Shown here one piece after another: positions 1 through 6,160 of a DNA stretch of 55,946 nucleotides. The DNA comes from Betaproteobacteria bacterium (GTDB lineage Bacteria > Pseudomonadota > Gammaproteobacteria > Burkholderiales > SG8-39), in contig JANXUV010000229.1 of NCBI GenBank assembly GCA_025356085.1, positions 1 through 55,946 of the forward strand. Direction: 5' to 3'. Every line of letters begins with the position of its first letter. The stretch's first letter is position 1. A program made the position numbers and the translations under genes. The notes under the pieces are model-generated. The model was not told the origin of the DNA. It searched no databases and saw only the letters and a program-made list of their open reading frames with translations.

Positions 1-313
1 CACTGATCGAGGCATCGAATACGCGGCCGGCGCGTTCAAGGAGAGGCTGGCCGAGCTGGGCATCACCCAGAGCATGAACCGCCCCGGCAAGGTCACCGAC
101 AACGCCTTTATCGAGTCATTCTTCCATTCGATGAAGTCGGAGATCGTGCATGGTCTGACCTTCACCCAGGACGACGAGATCGAATCAGCGGTGCGTGACT
201 ACATTCCCTTCTATAACGGCACTCGAATACACTCTTCGTTGAATTACGTGTCGCCAGCGACGTATGAACGGCTGGCATGAAAACCCGGTGTCAACAAAAT
301 CGGGGGAAGATTC
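1..313 (+). mobile_element. IS3-family element, 3' end (truncated by window edge)
   Basis: The left edge holds the last part of an IS3-family orfB followed by about 30 bases resembling the terminal region of such elements (a 'ggtgtcaacaaaat' then 'cgggggaag' pattern). The exact outer end is uncertain because the left inverted repeat lies outside the window. The element end abuts half of an integron attC site, so it probably inserted into an attC. The contig beginning here fits a multicopy IS at an assembly break. Confidence 0.75.
2..280 (+). CDS. IS3-family transposase orfB, C-terminal fragment
   Basis: This is the C-terminal end of a DDE (rve) integrase-type transposase. Reading upstream of the tracked ATG stays open to the window edge and shows a TDRG motif, which carries the second catalytic aspartate, then DNAFIESFFHS, which carries the catalytic glutamate, and the usual 'YNGTRIHSSLNYVSPATYE' ending. 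The first catalytic aspartate and orfA lie outside the window, so whether the element is intact cannot be judged. The ATG at 74 is internal, not the true start. Confidence 0.88.
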   Translation, partial: TDRGIEYAAGAFKERLAELGITQSMNRPGKVTDNAFIESFFHSMKSEIVHGLTFTQDDEIESAVRDYIPFYNGTRIHSSLNYVSPATYERLA

Positions 314-350
314 CGTGCCTTCGGCACGCCGCTTAAGTCAAACGTTAGGC
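314..350 (+). other. Partial attC site (distal half) at the IS junction
   Basis: A perfect 6-bp hairpin (CGTGCC-TTC-GGCACG) is followed by CTTAAGTCAAACGTTAGGC. The latter closely matches the L'-R' half of classical 59-be/attC sites and ends in a GTTAGGC core at 344-350. The matching R''-L'' half should lie upstream, but IS sequence is there instead, so the site looks interrupted. Recombination would cut after G344, making 345 the first base of cassette 1. Confidence 0.7.
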
Positions 351-375
351 GTGACAACGATAGCGCCCAAGCCCA

Positions 376-648
376 ATGAAGTTTGAATGGGACCCGAAGA
401 AGGCGGATTCCAATCTTCGGAAGCATGGCGTCTCGTTCGACGAGGCGGCGTCCGTTTTTCTCGATACTTTGGCCGTCTCCGGCCCGGACCCCGACCATTC
501 AGTGGGTGAGCACCGCTTCGTCACGTTCGGTCAATCGAGCCTTGTCCACCTAGTCGCAGTCCATCATTCTCATCGACCCGGTACCATACGAATATTCAGC
601 GCACGGCGCATGACTCGCGCCGAAAGGAAACTCTATGAAGAAGGCTAG
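376..648 (+). CDS. brnT: BrnT-family (DUF497) ribonuclease toxin
   Basis: A 90-aa protein with the BrnT signature: N-terminal 'FEWDPKKADSNLRKHGVSF', a central strand region and the ending 'IRIFSARRMTRAERKLYEE'. BrnT toxins are RelE-like mRNA-cleaving enzymes neutralised by a small partner encoded just downstream. Length and gene order (toxin first) fit the family. The 3' end overlaps the next ORF by 14 bp. It opens cassette 1, 25 bases after the attC core, with little room for a leader. No obvious Shine-Dalgarno precedes the ATG. Confidence 0.85.
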   Translation: MKFEWDPKKADSNLRKHGVSFDEAASVFLDTLAVSGPDPDHSVGEHRFVTFGQSSLVHLVAVHHSHRPGTIRIFSARRMTRAERKLYEEG

Positions 649-889
649 AAACGGAATGCGGCGTGAGTACAAGCGTACTGATTTCGGGAGGCTGGAGCGT
701 GGCAAGTTCTACGAAGAGGTCGCGAAAGGCACCACGGTAGTACTTATCTCGCCTGAGAACGCCAAGGCTTTTCCATCGTCCCAGGCGGTCAATAACGCGC
801 TCGCTGGTTTGCGAGCCATTGGTGTGCGGCCATCACGCATAACCGCGCGCTCAGCCCGGACGCGCGCGAAGGCGGCGCGCGCCGGCTAG
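635..889 (+). CDS. Probable antitoxin partner of BrnT
   Basis: An 84-aa ORF starting inside the brnT end, with an AAAGGA ribosome-binding site 6 bases before the ATG. An internal ATG at 656 is an alternative start. The middle ('RREYKRTDFGRLERGKFYE', 'VVLISPENAKAFPSSQAVNNALAGL') resembles small antitoxins whose genes follow BrnT/RelE-like toxins, though not the classical BrnA RHH sequence. The last residues, 'RSARTRAKAARAG', are encoded by the attC site itself and recur at the end of the unrelated XRE protein in cassette 4, so the tail is not part of the family fold. Function is inferred from position. Confidence 0.65.
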   Translation: MKKARNGMRREYKRTDFGRLERGKFYEEVAKGTTVVLISPENAKAFPSSQAVNNALAGLRAIGVRPSRITARSARTRAKAARAG

Positions 890-902
890 CGCAACGTTAG
901 CC
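837..902 (+). other. attC site closing cassette 1
   Basis: The site runs from a GCATAAC-type core to GTTAGCC at 896-902. The halves pair well: GCGCT-AGC-CGG-CGCGCGC on the right matches the left half apart from single unpaired C, C and A bases. On the folded bottom strand these are extrahelical G and T bases, as expected of a real attC. A GC-rich stem around GAAGGCG forms the terminal structure. Bases 847-890 are identical to 2857-2900. Confidence 0.85.
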
Positions 903-911
903 ATCGAGCAA

Positions 912-1562
912 ATGAAAATTTTGCAATTGATGACCGCAGCCCTGCTGTGCGCGTCCTCGTTTGCGTTCGCTCAGTACCCACCCGGAGGTCGGGAACGTGC
1001 GAATAGCTTCTGGGGTGCGCTCACCAAGGCCGACGAAGATCTGATGGTGAAGGCGCGCGACGCAACGAATGCTGCGCTCGTCGAATACTTTCACGGAACA
1101 ATGGAACGCGCGATTCCTCTCCTGCAGCGAAGCATCGATTTAGATCGGCAGCAAGTGCAAGCGTTTGCGGCAGCCTGGAAGAAGGCCGGCTTGCCGGACT
1201 GGGATCAAATGGAAGCAGGCTACGATCATCTGCTCGCACTCTCACACGGTCGCCTTGCGCGCGCCTATTTTATGACAAGGCGTCGCAAGGAATGTCTCAA
1301 CGAACTCGCACTTGCGGTCAAACTTGGCACTCGAGCCGTCGAAATCTGGAAGCGCGATGTAAATCTTGAGGTGTTGGCCCAAAAGTCGGGGATGGACTCT
1401 CCGGAAAAGGTATTCGCCGTCGTCCATGAATTTGATGAAGGCGACCGAGAGAATGTTCAACCTGCCAAGCGCGATGACTTGGGTAAGCCTGCTACTGGGA
1501 CTCAGTACACACCGGGAATGGCTAACTGCTTGCTTGAAAGCGACGCCAAAGTTTCCCCGTAA
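912..1562 (+). CDS. Exported hypothetical protein in integron cassette 2
   Basis: A 216-aa protein with a clear signal peptide: MKI, then a hydrophobic stretch to about residue 18, with probable cleavage after 'AFA'. The mature part is rich in alpha-helix-forming residues, with two similar helical stretches (about 30-85 and 95-150) that could form a TPR-like or four-helix arrangement. No catalytic motif is recognisable. It is the only gene of its cassette and starts 10 bases after the attC core, so it depends on upstream transcription or a promoter inside the preceding attC. I do not recognise the family. Confidence 0.6.
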   Translation: MKILQLMTAALLCASSFAFAQYPPGGRERANSFWGALTKADEDLMVKARDATNAALVEYFHGTMERAIPLLQRSIDLDRQQVQAFAAAWKKAGLPDWDQMEAGYDHLLALSHGRLARAYFMTRRRKECLNELALAVKLGTRAVEIWKRDVNLEVLAQKSGMDSPEKVFAVVHEFDEGDRENVQPAKRDDLGKPATGTQYTPGMANCLLESDAKVSP

Positions 1563-1571
1563 ACGTTAGCC
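1520..1571 (+). other. attC-like site closing cassette 2
   Basis: GGCTAAC at 1520-1526 and GTTAGCC at 1565-1571 are perfect inverse complements, about 52 bp apart. The inner L boxes pair poorly, and the sequence differs from the homogeneous sites b, d and e. The site overlaps the end of the upstream ORF, as attC sites often do. Confidence is lower because only the outer cores are convincing. Confidence 0.6.
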
Positions 1572-1600
1572 ATCACGAAAACATCGTCGAAGCGGGGGCG

Positions 1601-1612
1601 TATACTGGGCAC
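1601..1612 (+). promoter_or_regulatory. Possible cassette-borne promoter (-10) for the antitoxin-ParE pair
   Basis: TATACT at 1601-1606 lies six bases before the ATG at 1613. Transcription from it would start at or near the ATG, giving a leaderless or nearly leaderless message. No good -35 is visible at 17 bp. Toxin-antitoxin cassettes usually carry their own promoter, which supports the call. Confidence 0.35.
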
Positions 1613-1822
1613 ATGAGCACGGTTGACATCGCCAAATTGGATCCCAACGAGCGGTTGGAGCTGCTAGAGCAGCTCTGGGATAGCCTATCCCCCGAGGCTA
1701 TCCCGATGACTAACGCTCAGACGGAGGAGCTTGACCGACGGCTCGACGAGCTCGATCGCGAAGGCCCGGTTGGCATTCCCTGGAATGAAGTTCTCGACCG
1801 CATCCGCAATCGCGCGCTCTGA
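1613..1822 (+). CDS. Addiction-module antitoxin (Unstab_antitox type)
   Basis: A 69-aa protein with the hallmark 'LDPNERLELLEQLWDSL' N-terminus and a C-terminal 'LDRRLDELDREGPVGIPWNEVLDRIR' toxin-wrapping segment. Proteins of this family neutralise ParE/RelE toxins encoded immediately downstream. The stop codon overlaps the toxin start (TGATG), giving translational coupling. It is the first gene of cassette 3. Family and gene order are clear; the toxin's target is not known. Confidence 0.85.
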   Translation: MSTVDIAKLDPNERLELLEQLWDSLSPEAIPMTNAQTEELDRRLDELDREGPVGIPWNEVLDRIRNRAL

Positions 1823-2112
1823 TGCATTGTATTGTCCGCCCTGCGGCAGCGGCGGACATTGATGAGGCGTTTCTCTGGTACGAAGGTCAACGCCCAGGCT
1901 TGGGCCATGAGTCTCTGGCGGCGGCAAATTCTCTGGTTGATGCCATCTCGGAACATCCTCTCAGATACCCTGTCGTCCGCCGAAATACACGTCGCGCGCT
2001 TCTGCGTCGTTTTCCCTACGCCATCTACTTCCGACTCTACGACGAGGCTATCGTCGTGGTTGCATGCATGCACGGTCGTCGCAATCCAAAACGATGGCAG
2101 GCGCGCCAGTGA
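1822..2112 (+). CDS. ParE/RelE-family toxin
   Basis: A 96-aa protein of the ParE/RelE superfamily: 'RPAAAADIDEAFLWYEGQRPGLG' helices at the N-terminus, then 'HPLRYPVVRRNTRRALLRRFPYAIYFRLYDEAIVVVACMHGRRNPKRW' strands. The conserved 'RRFPYAIYF' and 'VHGRR-P-W'-like ending identify the family. It forms a type II toxin-antitoxin module with the overlapping upstream gene. It ends just before the cassette-3 attC. The ORF appears intact. ParE members poison gyrase while RelE members cut mRNA, and sequence alone does not settle which applies. Confidence 0.85.
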   Translation: MHCIVRPAAAADIDEAFLWYEGQRPGLGHESLAAANSLVDAISEHPLRYPVVRRNTRRALLRRFPYAIYFRLYDEAIVVVACMHGRRNPKRWQARQ

Positions 2113-2113
2113 T

Positions 2114-2178
2114 GGCTAACAACGCGGCGGAGATCACGCGCGCGAGGGCGGCGCGCGCCGGCTAGCTCCACGTTAGAC
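2114..2178 (+). other. attC site closing cassette 3
   Basis: The site runs from GGCTAAC at 2114 to GTTAGAC at 2172-2178. The right half ('ggcggcgcgcgccggctagc' then 'tccacgttag') is the same as in the cassette-4 site and nearly the same as in the cassette-1 site. The left half is more divergent but keeps the RYYYAAC-like core and a GC-rich arm able to pair. It begins immediately after the toxin stop codon. Confidence 0.75.
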
Positions 2179-2202
2179 CTTGCCGCTGGTTGGTGGCGTA
2201 GA

Positions 2203-2220
2203 TATAGCGGATATGCTATA
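2203..2220 (+). promoter_or_regulatory. Palindromic operator/promoter of the HigBA-like module
   Basis: A perfect inverted repeat TATAGC-N6-GCTATA lies directly before the toxin start region. Such palindromes, containing -10-like TATA elements, are typical operators bound by XRE antitoxins to repress their own operon. It lies 25 bases after the attC core, so it travels with cassette 4. Confidence 0.6.
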
Positions 2221-2228
2221 GTTTGCCG

Positions 2229-2574
2229 GTGAGCTGGCAGGTCACTTTCTATAGTTCTGATTTCCGAGGTGAACTGCTGCAGCTGCCGGCAGGGTTCGTT
2301 GCCCGCTTCTTGCGGTACGCAGAGCGTATGGAGATTTACGGTCCCAACTTGGGCATGCCCCACACCCGTGCCATGGGTGATGGCCTGTTCGAGCTTCGGC
2401 TCAAGGCGGCTCAAGGCGGCTGAAGGCATCGCGCGGGTGTTCTACTGCACGTTGATTGGGCAGAAGATTGTGATGCTTCACCAGTTCGTCAAGAAGTCCG
2501 AGAAGACTCCGCGAAAAGAACTTGAGATCGCCCGACGGCGAATGAAGGAAACGAAAGATGCGCAAAGAACTTAG
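2229..2574 (+). pseudogene. HigB/Gp49-like toxin, frameshifted by a 10-bp duplication
   Basis: The N-terminal part ('VSWQVTFYSSDFRGELLQLPAGFVARFLRYAERMEIYGPNLGMPHTRAMGDGLFELRLK') belongs to the RelE/HigB-like phage Gp49 (DUF891) toxin family. The frame then ends early at 2423. The rest of the family sequence ('AAEGIARVFYCTLIGQKIVMLHQFVKKS', 'KELEIARRRM') continues in another frame to 2574. The break coincides with a tandem repeat of CTCAAGGCGG (2400-2409 and 2410-2419). Removing one copy restores a single ORF of about 114 codons. The track starts at TTG 2223; GTG 2229 is equally possible. The antitoxin downstream is intact. Confidence 0.8.
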
Positions 2575-2899
2575 GCACTTTAAGACCCGTGCGCTGGCGC
2601 GCCCCGAGGTTAAACGCGAGTACGATCGGCTCGCAGAGGAGTTCGAGTTTCTTGACGAAATCCTTAAGGCGAGAGCTTCTGTCGGTCTTAGCCAGGCCGA
2701 TGTGGCGGCCCGCATTGGCACGACCCAATCGGCTGTTGCGCGTCTTGAGTCATCGGTCGGAAAGCATTCACCTTCAATCGCCACATTGCAGCGGTACGCA
2801 TCGGCACTTGGTTATCGACTGCAGGTCCGGCTTGTTAAGGGGCAAGGTCTAACCCGGCGCTCAGCCCGGACGCGCGCGAAGGCGGCGCGCGCCGGCTAG
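2558..2899 (+). CDS. XRE-family antitoxin (HigA-like)
   Basis: A 113-aa protein with a helix-turn-helix of the Cro/C1 type at about residues 40-92 ('SVGLSQADVAARIGTTQSAVARLESS', 'SIATLQRYASALGYRL'). The family binds the cognate toxin and represses the operon, probably through the palindrome at 2203-2220. It overlaps the broken toxin gene by 17 bp, as in intact modules. The final residues (RSARTRAKAARAG) come from the attC and match the tail of the cassette-1 antitoxin. With its toxin frameshifted it may survive as an orphan antitoxin. Confidence 0.85.
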   Translation: MRKELRHFKTRALARPEVKREYDRLAEEFEFLDEILKARASVGLSQADVAARIGTTQSAVARLESSVGKHSPSIATLQRYASALGYRLQVRLVKGQGLTRRSARTRAKAARAG

Positions 2900-2912
2900 C
2901 TCCACGTTAGAA
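2847..2912 (+). other. attC site closing cassette 4; right end of array
   Basis: GTCTAAC at 2847-2853 pairs with GTTAGAA at 2906-2912. The inner arms match except for single unpaired C, C and A bases in the left half, the pattern expected for extrahelical bases. A 44-nt core (2857-2900) is identical to that of the cassette-1 site. The R' core overlaps the stop codon (minus strand TAA, 2907-2909) of the dehydrogenase gene beyond, so the array ends exactly at that gene. Confidence 0.85.
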
Positions 2913-3962
2913 CGCCAGCACTACCCGGCCAAGGACTTTGCCGGCCTTGAGGTCTTCCAGGATCTGCGTGACCTCGCCGGCGGGACGGGTGCTGACCGGC
3001 GTGGCTTTCAGTTTCTTCTTTTTCGCCAGCGCGACCACTTCCTTCAGTTCCTGCAGGTTGCCGACGTAGGAGCCGACGATGCCGATGCCGCGCTGCGCGA
3101 TCGGCGGCAGCGGATAGACCAGCTCGCCGCCGAACAGGCCGCACAGCACGTAGCGGCCGCCTTTCCTCAGCGCGCCCAGCGCCAGCCCGGCCGTGGCCGG
3201 CATGCCGACCAGGTCGATGGCGCCGGCGAGCTGGCCCATCGCGAGGCCCTGCAGCTTTTGCGCGGCATCCGGCGTGCGCGTGTCCAGCGCAAGCTTGGCG
3301 CCCAGCTTCTTCGCCGCTTCCAGCTTCGCCGGGTCGATGTCGCAGGCGACGATGTTTTTCACGCCCTGCGCGCGCAGCACCGAAACGCAGATGAGGCCGA
3401 GGCCGCCGCAGCCGAGCACCGCCACCCAGTCCTTGGGCCCCAGGTCCGGAAGTTTCGCGACGGCGCTGTAGGTGGTGAGGCCGGAGCAGGCGAGCGTGGC
3501 GGCGAAACCGTCCTCGATGCCGGCCGAATCGACCAGGTATTTCGGGTGCGGGATCAGCACGTGGCTGGCGTAGGCGCCGGGGCGGTTGACGCCGAGAAAG
3601 CGCGAGCCGGAGACGCAATAGTTGTCCAGTCCTTCCTTGCAGACCGGGCACTTGCCGCAGCCGATCCAGGGGAAGACGATTCTCTTCTGGCCGATCTTCA
3701 CGCCTTTTGCTTGCGGACCTATTGCTTCTACGACTCCAAAAGGTTCATGGCCGAGGGTAAACGGCGGAATGCAGCCGCGGTCCTTTACGTAGAATTTTTT
3801 CCCATTGCCCCAGTCGAAGTAGCCGTCCCAGATGTGCAGGTCGGAATGGCACACGCCCGAGCGCGTGACGCGCACCAGAACTTCCGTTCCCTTCGGACGC
3901 GGCGTGTCGTGCAGCACTTTCTGCAGCGGCTTGCCGTGTTCCATGAACTGGTAGCTGATCAT
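2907..3962 (-). CDS. Zinc-dependent alcohol dehydrogenase (MDR family)
   Basis: A 351-aa medium-chain dehydrogenase/reductase. Catalytic zinc ligands are Cys38 ('GVCHSDLH') and the His72-Glu73 pair in 'GHEPFG'. The structural zinc lobe holds Cys102, 105, 108 and 116 ('CGKCPVCKEGLDNYC'). The NAD(P)-binding Rossmann motif is 'GCGGLG' near residue 185. It oxidises an alcohol or reduces an aldehyde; the substrate is unknown. Its start overlaps the metY stop by 4 bp (ATGA), so it is the last gene of the long minus-strand operon. Its stop codon falls inside the last attC core, yet the C-terminus ('GRVVLAF') looks natural for the family. Confidence 0.9.
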   Translation of the reverse strand: MISYQFMEHGKPLQKVLHDTPRPKGTEVLVRVTRSGVCHSDLHIWDGYFDWGNGKKFYVKDRGCIPPFTLGHEPFGVVEAIGPQAKGVKIGQKRIVFPWIGCGKCPVCKEGLDNYCVSGSRFLGVNRPGAYASHVLIPHPKYLVDSAGIEDGFAATLACSGLTTYSAVAKLPDLGPKDWVAVLGCGGLGLICVSVLRAQGVKNIVACDIDPAKLEAAKKLGAKLALDTRTPDAAQKLQGLAMGQLAGAIDLVGMPATAGLALGALRKGGRYVLCGLFGGELVYPLPPIAQRGIGIVGSYVGNLQELKEVVALAKKKKLKATPVSTRPAGEVTQILEDLKAGKVLGRVVLAF

Positions 3963-5248
3963 GCTTTCCCCGAGGCTGTAAGTGCTTGATCGATGTCCCA
4001 GAGAATGTCGTCCAGGGACTCTATGCCAACCGACATGCGAACCATGTCGGGCGTGACGCCCGCCTTCAACTGTTCTTCGTCGCTCATCTGCCGGTGCGTG
4101 GTCGAGGCCGGGTGGATGATCAGCGTCTTGGCGTCGCCGATGTTGGCGAGGTGGCTCATGAACTCCGAGGCGTCAATGAACTTCTCGCCCGCATTCGCGC
4201 CGCCTTTGACGCCGAAGTTGAGAAGGCCGGACGCGCCCTTCGGCAGATACTTCTTCGCCAGGGCGTGATATTTGCTGCCCGGCAGCCCGGGGTAGTTCAC
4301 CCAGGCCACGCGCGGATGGTCCTGCAGGTACTTCGCCACCGCCAGCGCGTTCGAGCAATGCCGGTCCATGCGCACCGGCAGCGACTCCAGGCCCTGCAGC
4401 AGCAGCCAGGCGTTCATCGGCGACAGCGACGGGCCGAAGGTGCGCATGATCTCCATACGCGCCTTCATGGTGTAGCCGAAATCACCGAAGGTCTCGTGGA
4501 AAATGACGCCGTGGTAGCCGGGCGAGGGCGTGGTGAATTCCGGGAACTTGCCGTTGCCCCAGTTGAAATTGCCGGATTCGACGATCACTCCGCCCATGGT
4601 GGTGCCGTGACCGCCGATGTACTTGGTGGCCGAATGGATGACGATGTCCGCGCCCCAGTCCATCGGCCGGCACAGGTAGGGCGAGGGCACCGTGTTATCC
4701 AGAACTAACGGGAGTTCCGCCTCATGCGCGATTTTCGCCAGCGCCTCGATGTCGACGATGTTGATGAGCGGATTGCCGAGCGTCTCGGCGTAGATCAGCT
4801 TCGTATTCTTTTTTATATTATTTTTAAAAGAAACATGATCGTCAGGATCGACAAATGTGGTGTCGATGCCCAGTTTCTTCAGGTTGACGCCGAGCAGCGT
4901 GTGCGTGCCGCCGTACAGCGTCGAGGCTGAAACGATATGGTCGCCGGCCTGGCACAGCGTCAGGATTGCGGTGGCTTCGGCGGCCTGGCCGGTGGCGCAG
5001 GCGAGCGCCGCGCGGCCGTTCTCGACCGCCGCCATGCGCTCCTCGAACACCGCCACCGTCGGATTGGAGATGCGCGAGTAGACGTTGCCGAAAGTCTGCA
5101 GGTTGAAGAGGCTCGCCGCGTGCTGCGCGGAATCGAACACGAACGAGGTGGTCTGGTAGATCGGCGCGGCGCGCGCGCCGGTGGCTGGATCGGGGATCTG
5201 GCCCGCGTGCAGGCAAAGGGTTTCAAAGCCGTACTTGCGATCCGCCAT
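3959..5248 (-). CDS. metY: O-acetylhomoserine sulfhydrylase / aminocarboxypropyltransferase
   Basis: A 429-aa PLP enzyme of the Cys/Met metabolism family that makes homocysteine from O-acetylhomoserine and sulfide in methionine synthesis. The PLP lysine is Lys209 in 'SATKYIGGHG'. 'YSRISNPT' (about 57-64) and the phosphate-binding 'ATGQAA' are also present. Length fits MetY rather than the shorter MetZ/MetB. It starts 9 bp after the transglutaminase stop and overlaps adh, so it appears co-transcribed with the amidoligase cluster. A short AT-rich codon island (4803-4846) encodes the variable 'FKNNIKKNTK' stretch. Confidence 0.93.
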   Translation of the reverse strand: MADRKYGFETLCLHAGQIPDPATGARAAPIYQTTSFVFDSAQHAASLFNLQTFGNVYSRISNPTVAVFEERMAAVENGRAALACATGQAAEATAILTLCQAGDHIVSASTLYGGTHTLLGVNLKKLGIDTTFVDPDDHVSFKNNIKKNTKLIYAETLGNPLINIVDIEALAKIAHEAELPLVLDNTVPSPYLCRPMDWGADIVIHSATKYIGGHGTTMGGVIVESGNFNWGNGKFPEFTTPSPGYHGVIFHETFGDFGYTMKARMEIMRTFGPSLSPMNAWLLLQGLESLPVRMDRHCSNALAVAKYLQDHPRVAWVNYPGLPGSKYHALAKKYLPKGASGLLNFGVKGGANAGEKFIDASEFMSHLANIGDAKTLIIHPASTTHRQMSDEEQLKAGVTPDMVRMSVGIESLDDILWDIDQALTASGKA

Positions 5249-5257
5249 GAAAATATT

Positions 5258-6148
5258 CTACTGCGGCGTGACTGTGACCCGGACTTCAAGCTCCTGCTCG
5301 CCGCCGCCGAGGATAACGCCGCGCATCGGCGTGACGTCGCTGAAATCCCGGCCCCAGGCGAGGGTGATGTGCTGCTCGCCGACCAGCATGTTGTTGGTCG
5401 GATCGAAATCCACCCAGACCGCATTTCCTCCCGCTCCGCCGCAATACACCGAGACCCAGGCATGCGAGGCGTCGGCGCCGATCAGGCGCGGCTTGCCGGG
5501 CGGCGGCGTGGTCTGGATGTAGCCGCTCACGTAGCGCGCCGGCAGACCCAGCATACGCAGGCAACCGGTCATGAAGTGGGCGTAATCCTGGCAGACGCCG
5601 CGGCGCTTGGCGAGCACTTCACGCAAGGGCGTGGACACGCTGGTCGCTTTCGGATCGAAGGTGAAATCGGCGTGGATGCGGCGCGTGAAATCCAGCGTGG
5701 CGGCCAGCAGGTCGCGCTCCTTGCCGAAGCTCGGCTCGGCGTAGGCCGCCAGGTCGCGGAAAAACTCGATGTGCGGCGATTCGTAAATGAATTGCATCGG
5801 CTCGAGCAGCGCTTGGGAAACCCGGTCGCCGCCGCCGGCGCGCAGCCGGTCGCGCGCCTGCTCCCAGGGTTCGCTCGCCGAGGGGATCTTGCGGGCCAGG
5901 ACTTCGACGCTCGAGCGCGTGTGCACGGTAAGCGAGGCGTGCGGCGCGGCGAGCATGATCTGGGTCACCGGATTGCCGAAATAGTCGTCGCGCGTGCTGG
6001 TTTCGGCCGGCGCCGGCTGCACCTCGATGCGGTGCGCGCCCAACCGCTGGAAATCGACCACGCGCGGCGTCAAATGCAGCAGCTGCTGCGACAGCACCAC
6101 CGGGCTTTCGTAGCTGTACACGGTCTCGTGGAGGATGTCGTATTTCAT
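5258..6148 (-). CDS. Transglutaminase-like protein with bacterial TG N-terminal domain
   Basis: A 296-aa protein with the beta-rich bacterial transglutaminase N-terminal domain (about 1-85), then a papain-like transglutaminase core. The catalytic triad is Cys186 ('RRGVCQDYAH'), His229 ('DASHAWVSVY') and Asp247 or 249 ('WVDFDPTN'). Such proteins, encoded beside ATP-grasp and alpha-E genes, are predicted peptide-bond hydrolases or transamidases acting on the peptide made by the ligases. No signal peptide is seen, so it is probably cytoplasmic. It lies 12 bp after the ATP-grasp/alpha-E fusion and 9 bp before metY. Confidence 0.9.
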   Translation of the reverse strand: MKYDILHETVYSYESPVVLSQQLLHLTPRVVDFQRLGAHRIEVQPAPAETSTRDDYFGNPVTQIMLAAPHASLTVHTRSSVEVLARKIPSASEPWEQARDRLRAGGGDRVSQALLEPMQFIYESPHIEFFRDLAAYAEPSFGKERDLLAATLDFTRRIHADFTFDPKATSVSTPLREVLAKRRGVCQDYAHFMTGCLRMLGLPARYVSGYIQTTPPPGKPRLIGADASHAWVSVYCGGAGGNAVWVDFDPTNNMLVGEQHITLAWGRDFSDVTPMRGVILGGGEQELEVRVTVTPQ

Positions 6149-6160
6149 TGCGTTGCCGCA

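Larger units (their letters stand above)
314..2912 (+). mobile_element. Integron gene-cassette array (four cassettes, integrase not visible)
   Basis: Five GTTAGNN cores (344, 896, 1565, 2172, 2906) delimit four cassettes of about 552, 669, 607 and 734 bp. Each has one or two plus-strand ORFs and ends in an inverted-repeat attC-like site. Three of the sites share almost the same right half, as in species-specific chromosomal integrons. The cassette genes look less GC-rich than the neighbouring core genes. No integrase or attI is visible; it would be expected to the left, beyond the IS. By contents the array is a toxin-antitoxin-rich attC cluster. Confidence 0.82.

Noticed and set aside
2558-2899. 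Shared antitoxin tails (RSARTRAKAARAG) considered as a conserved protein domain
   Set aside because: The identity is at DNA level and spans the attC in two unrelated ORFs, so it comes from the recombination site rather than protein homology.
847-2900. Repeated GC-rich palindromes considered as a CRISPR array
   Set aside because: There are only three copies at irregular distances of 0.7-1.3 kb, each ending in a GTTAGNN core beside an ORF. This is the attC pattern, with no short regular spacers and no cas genes.
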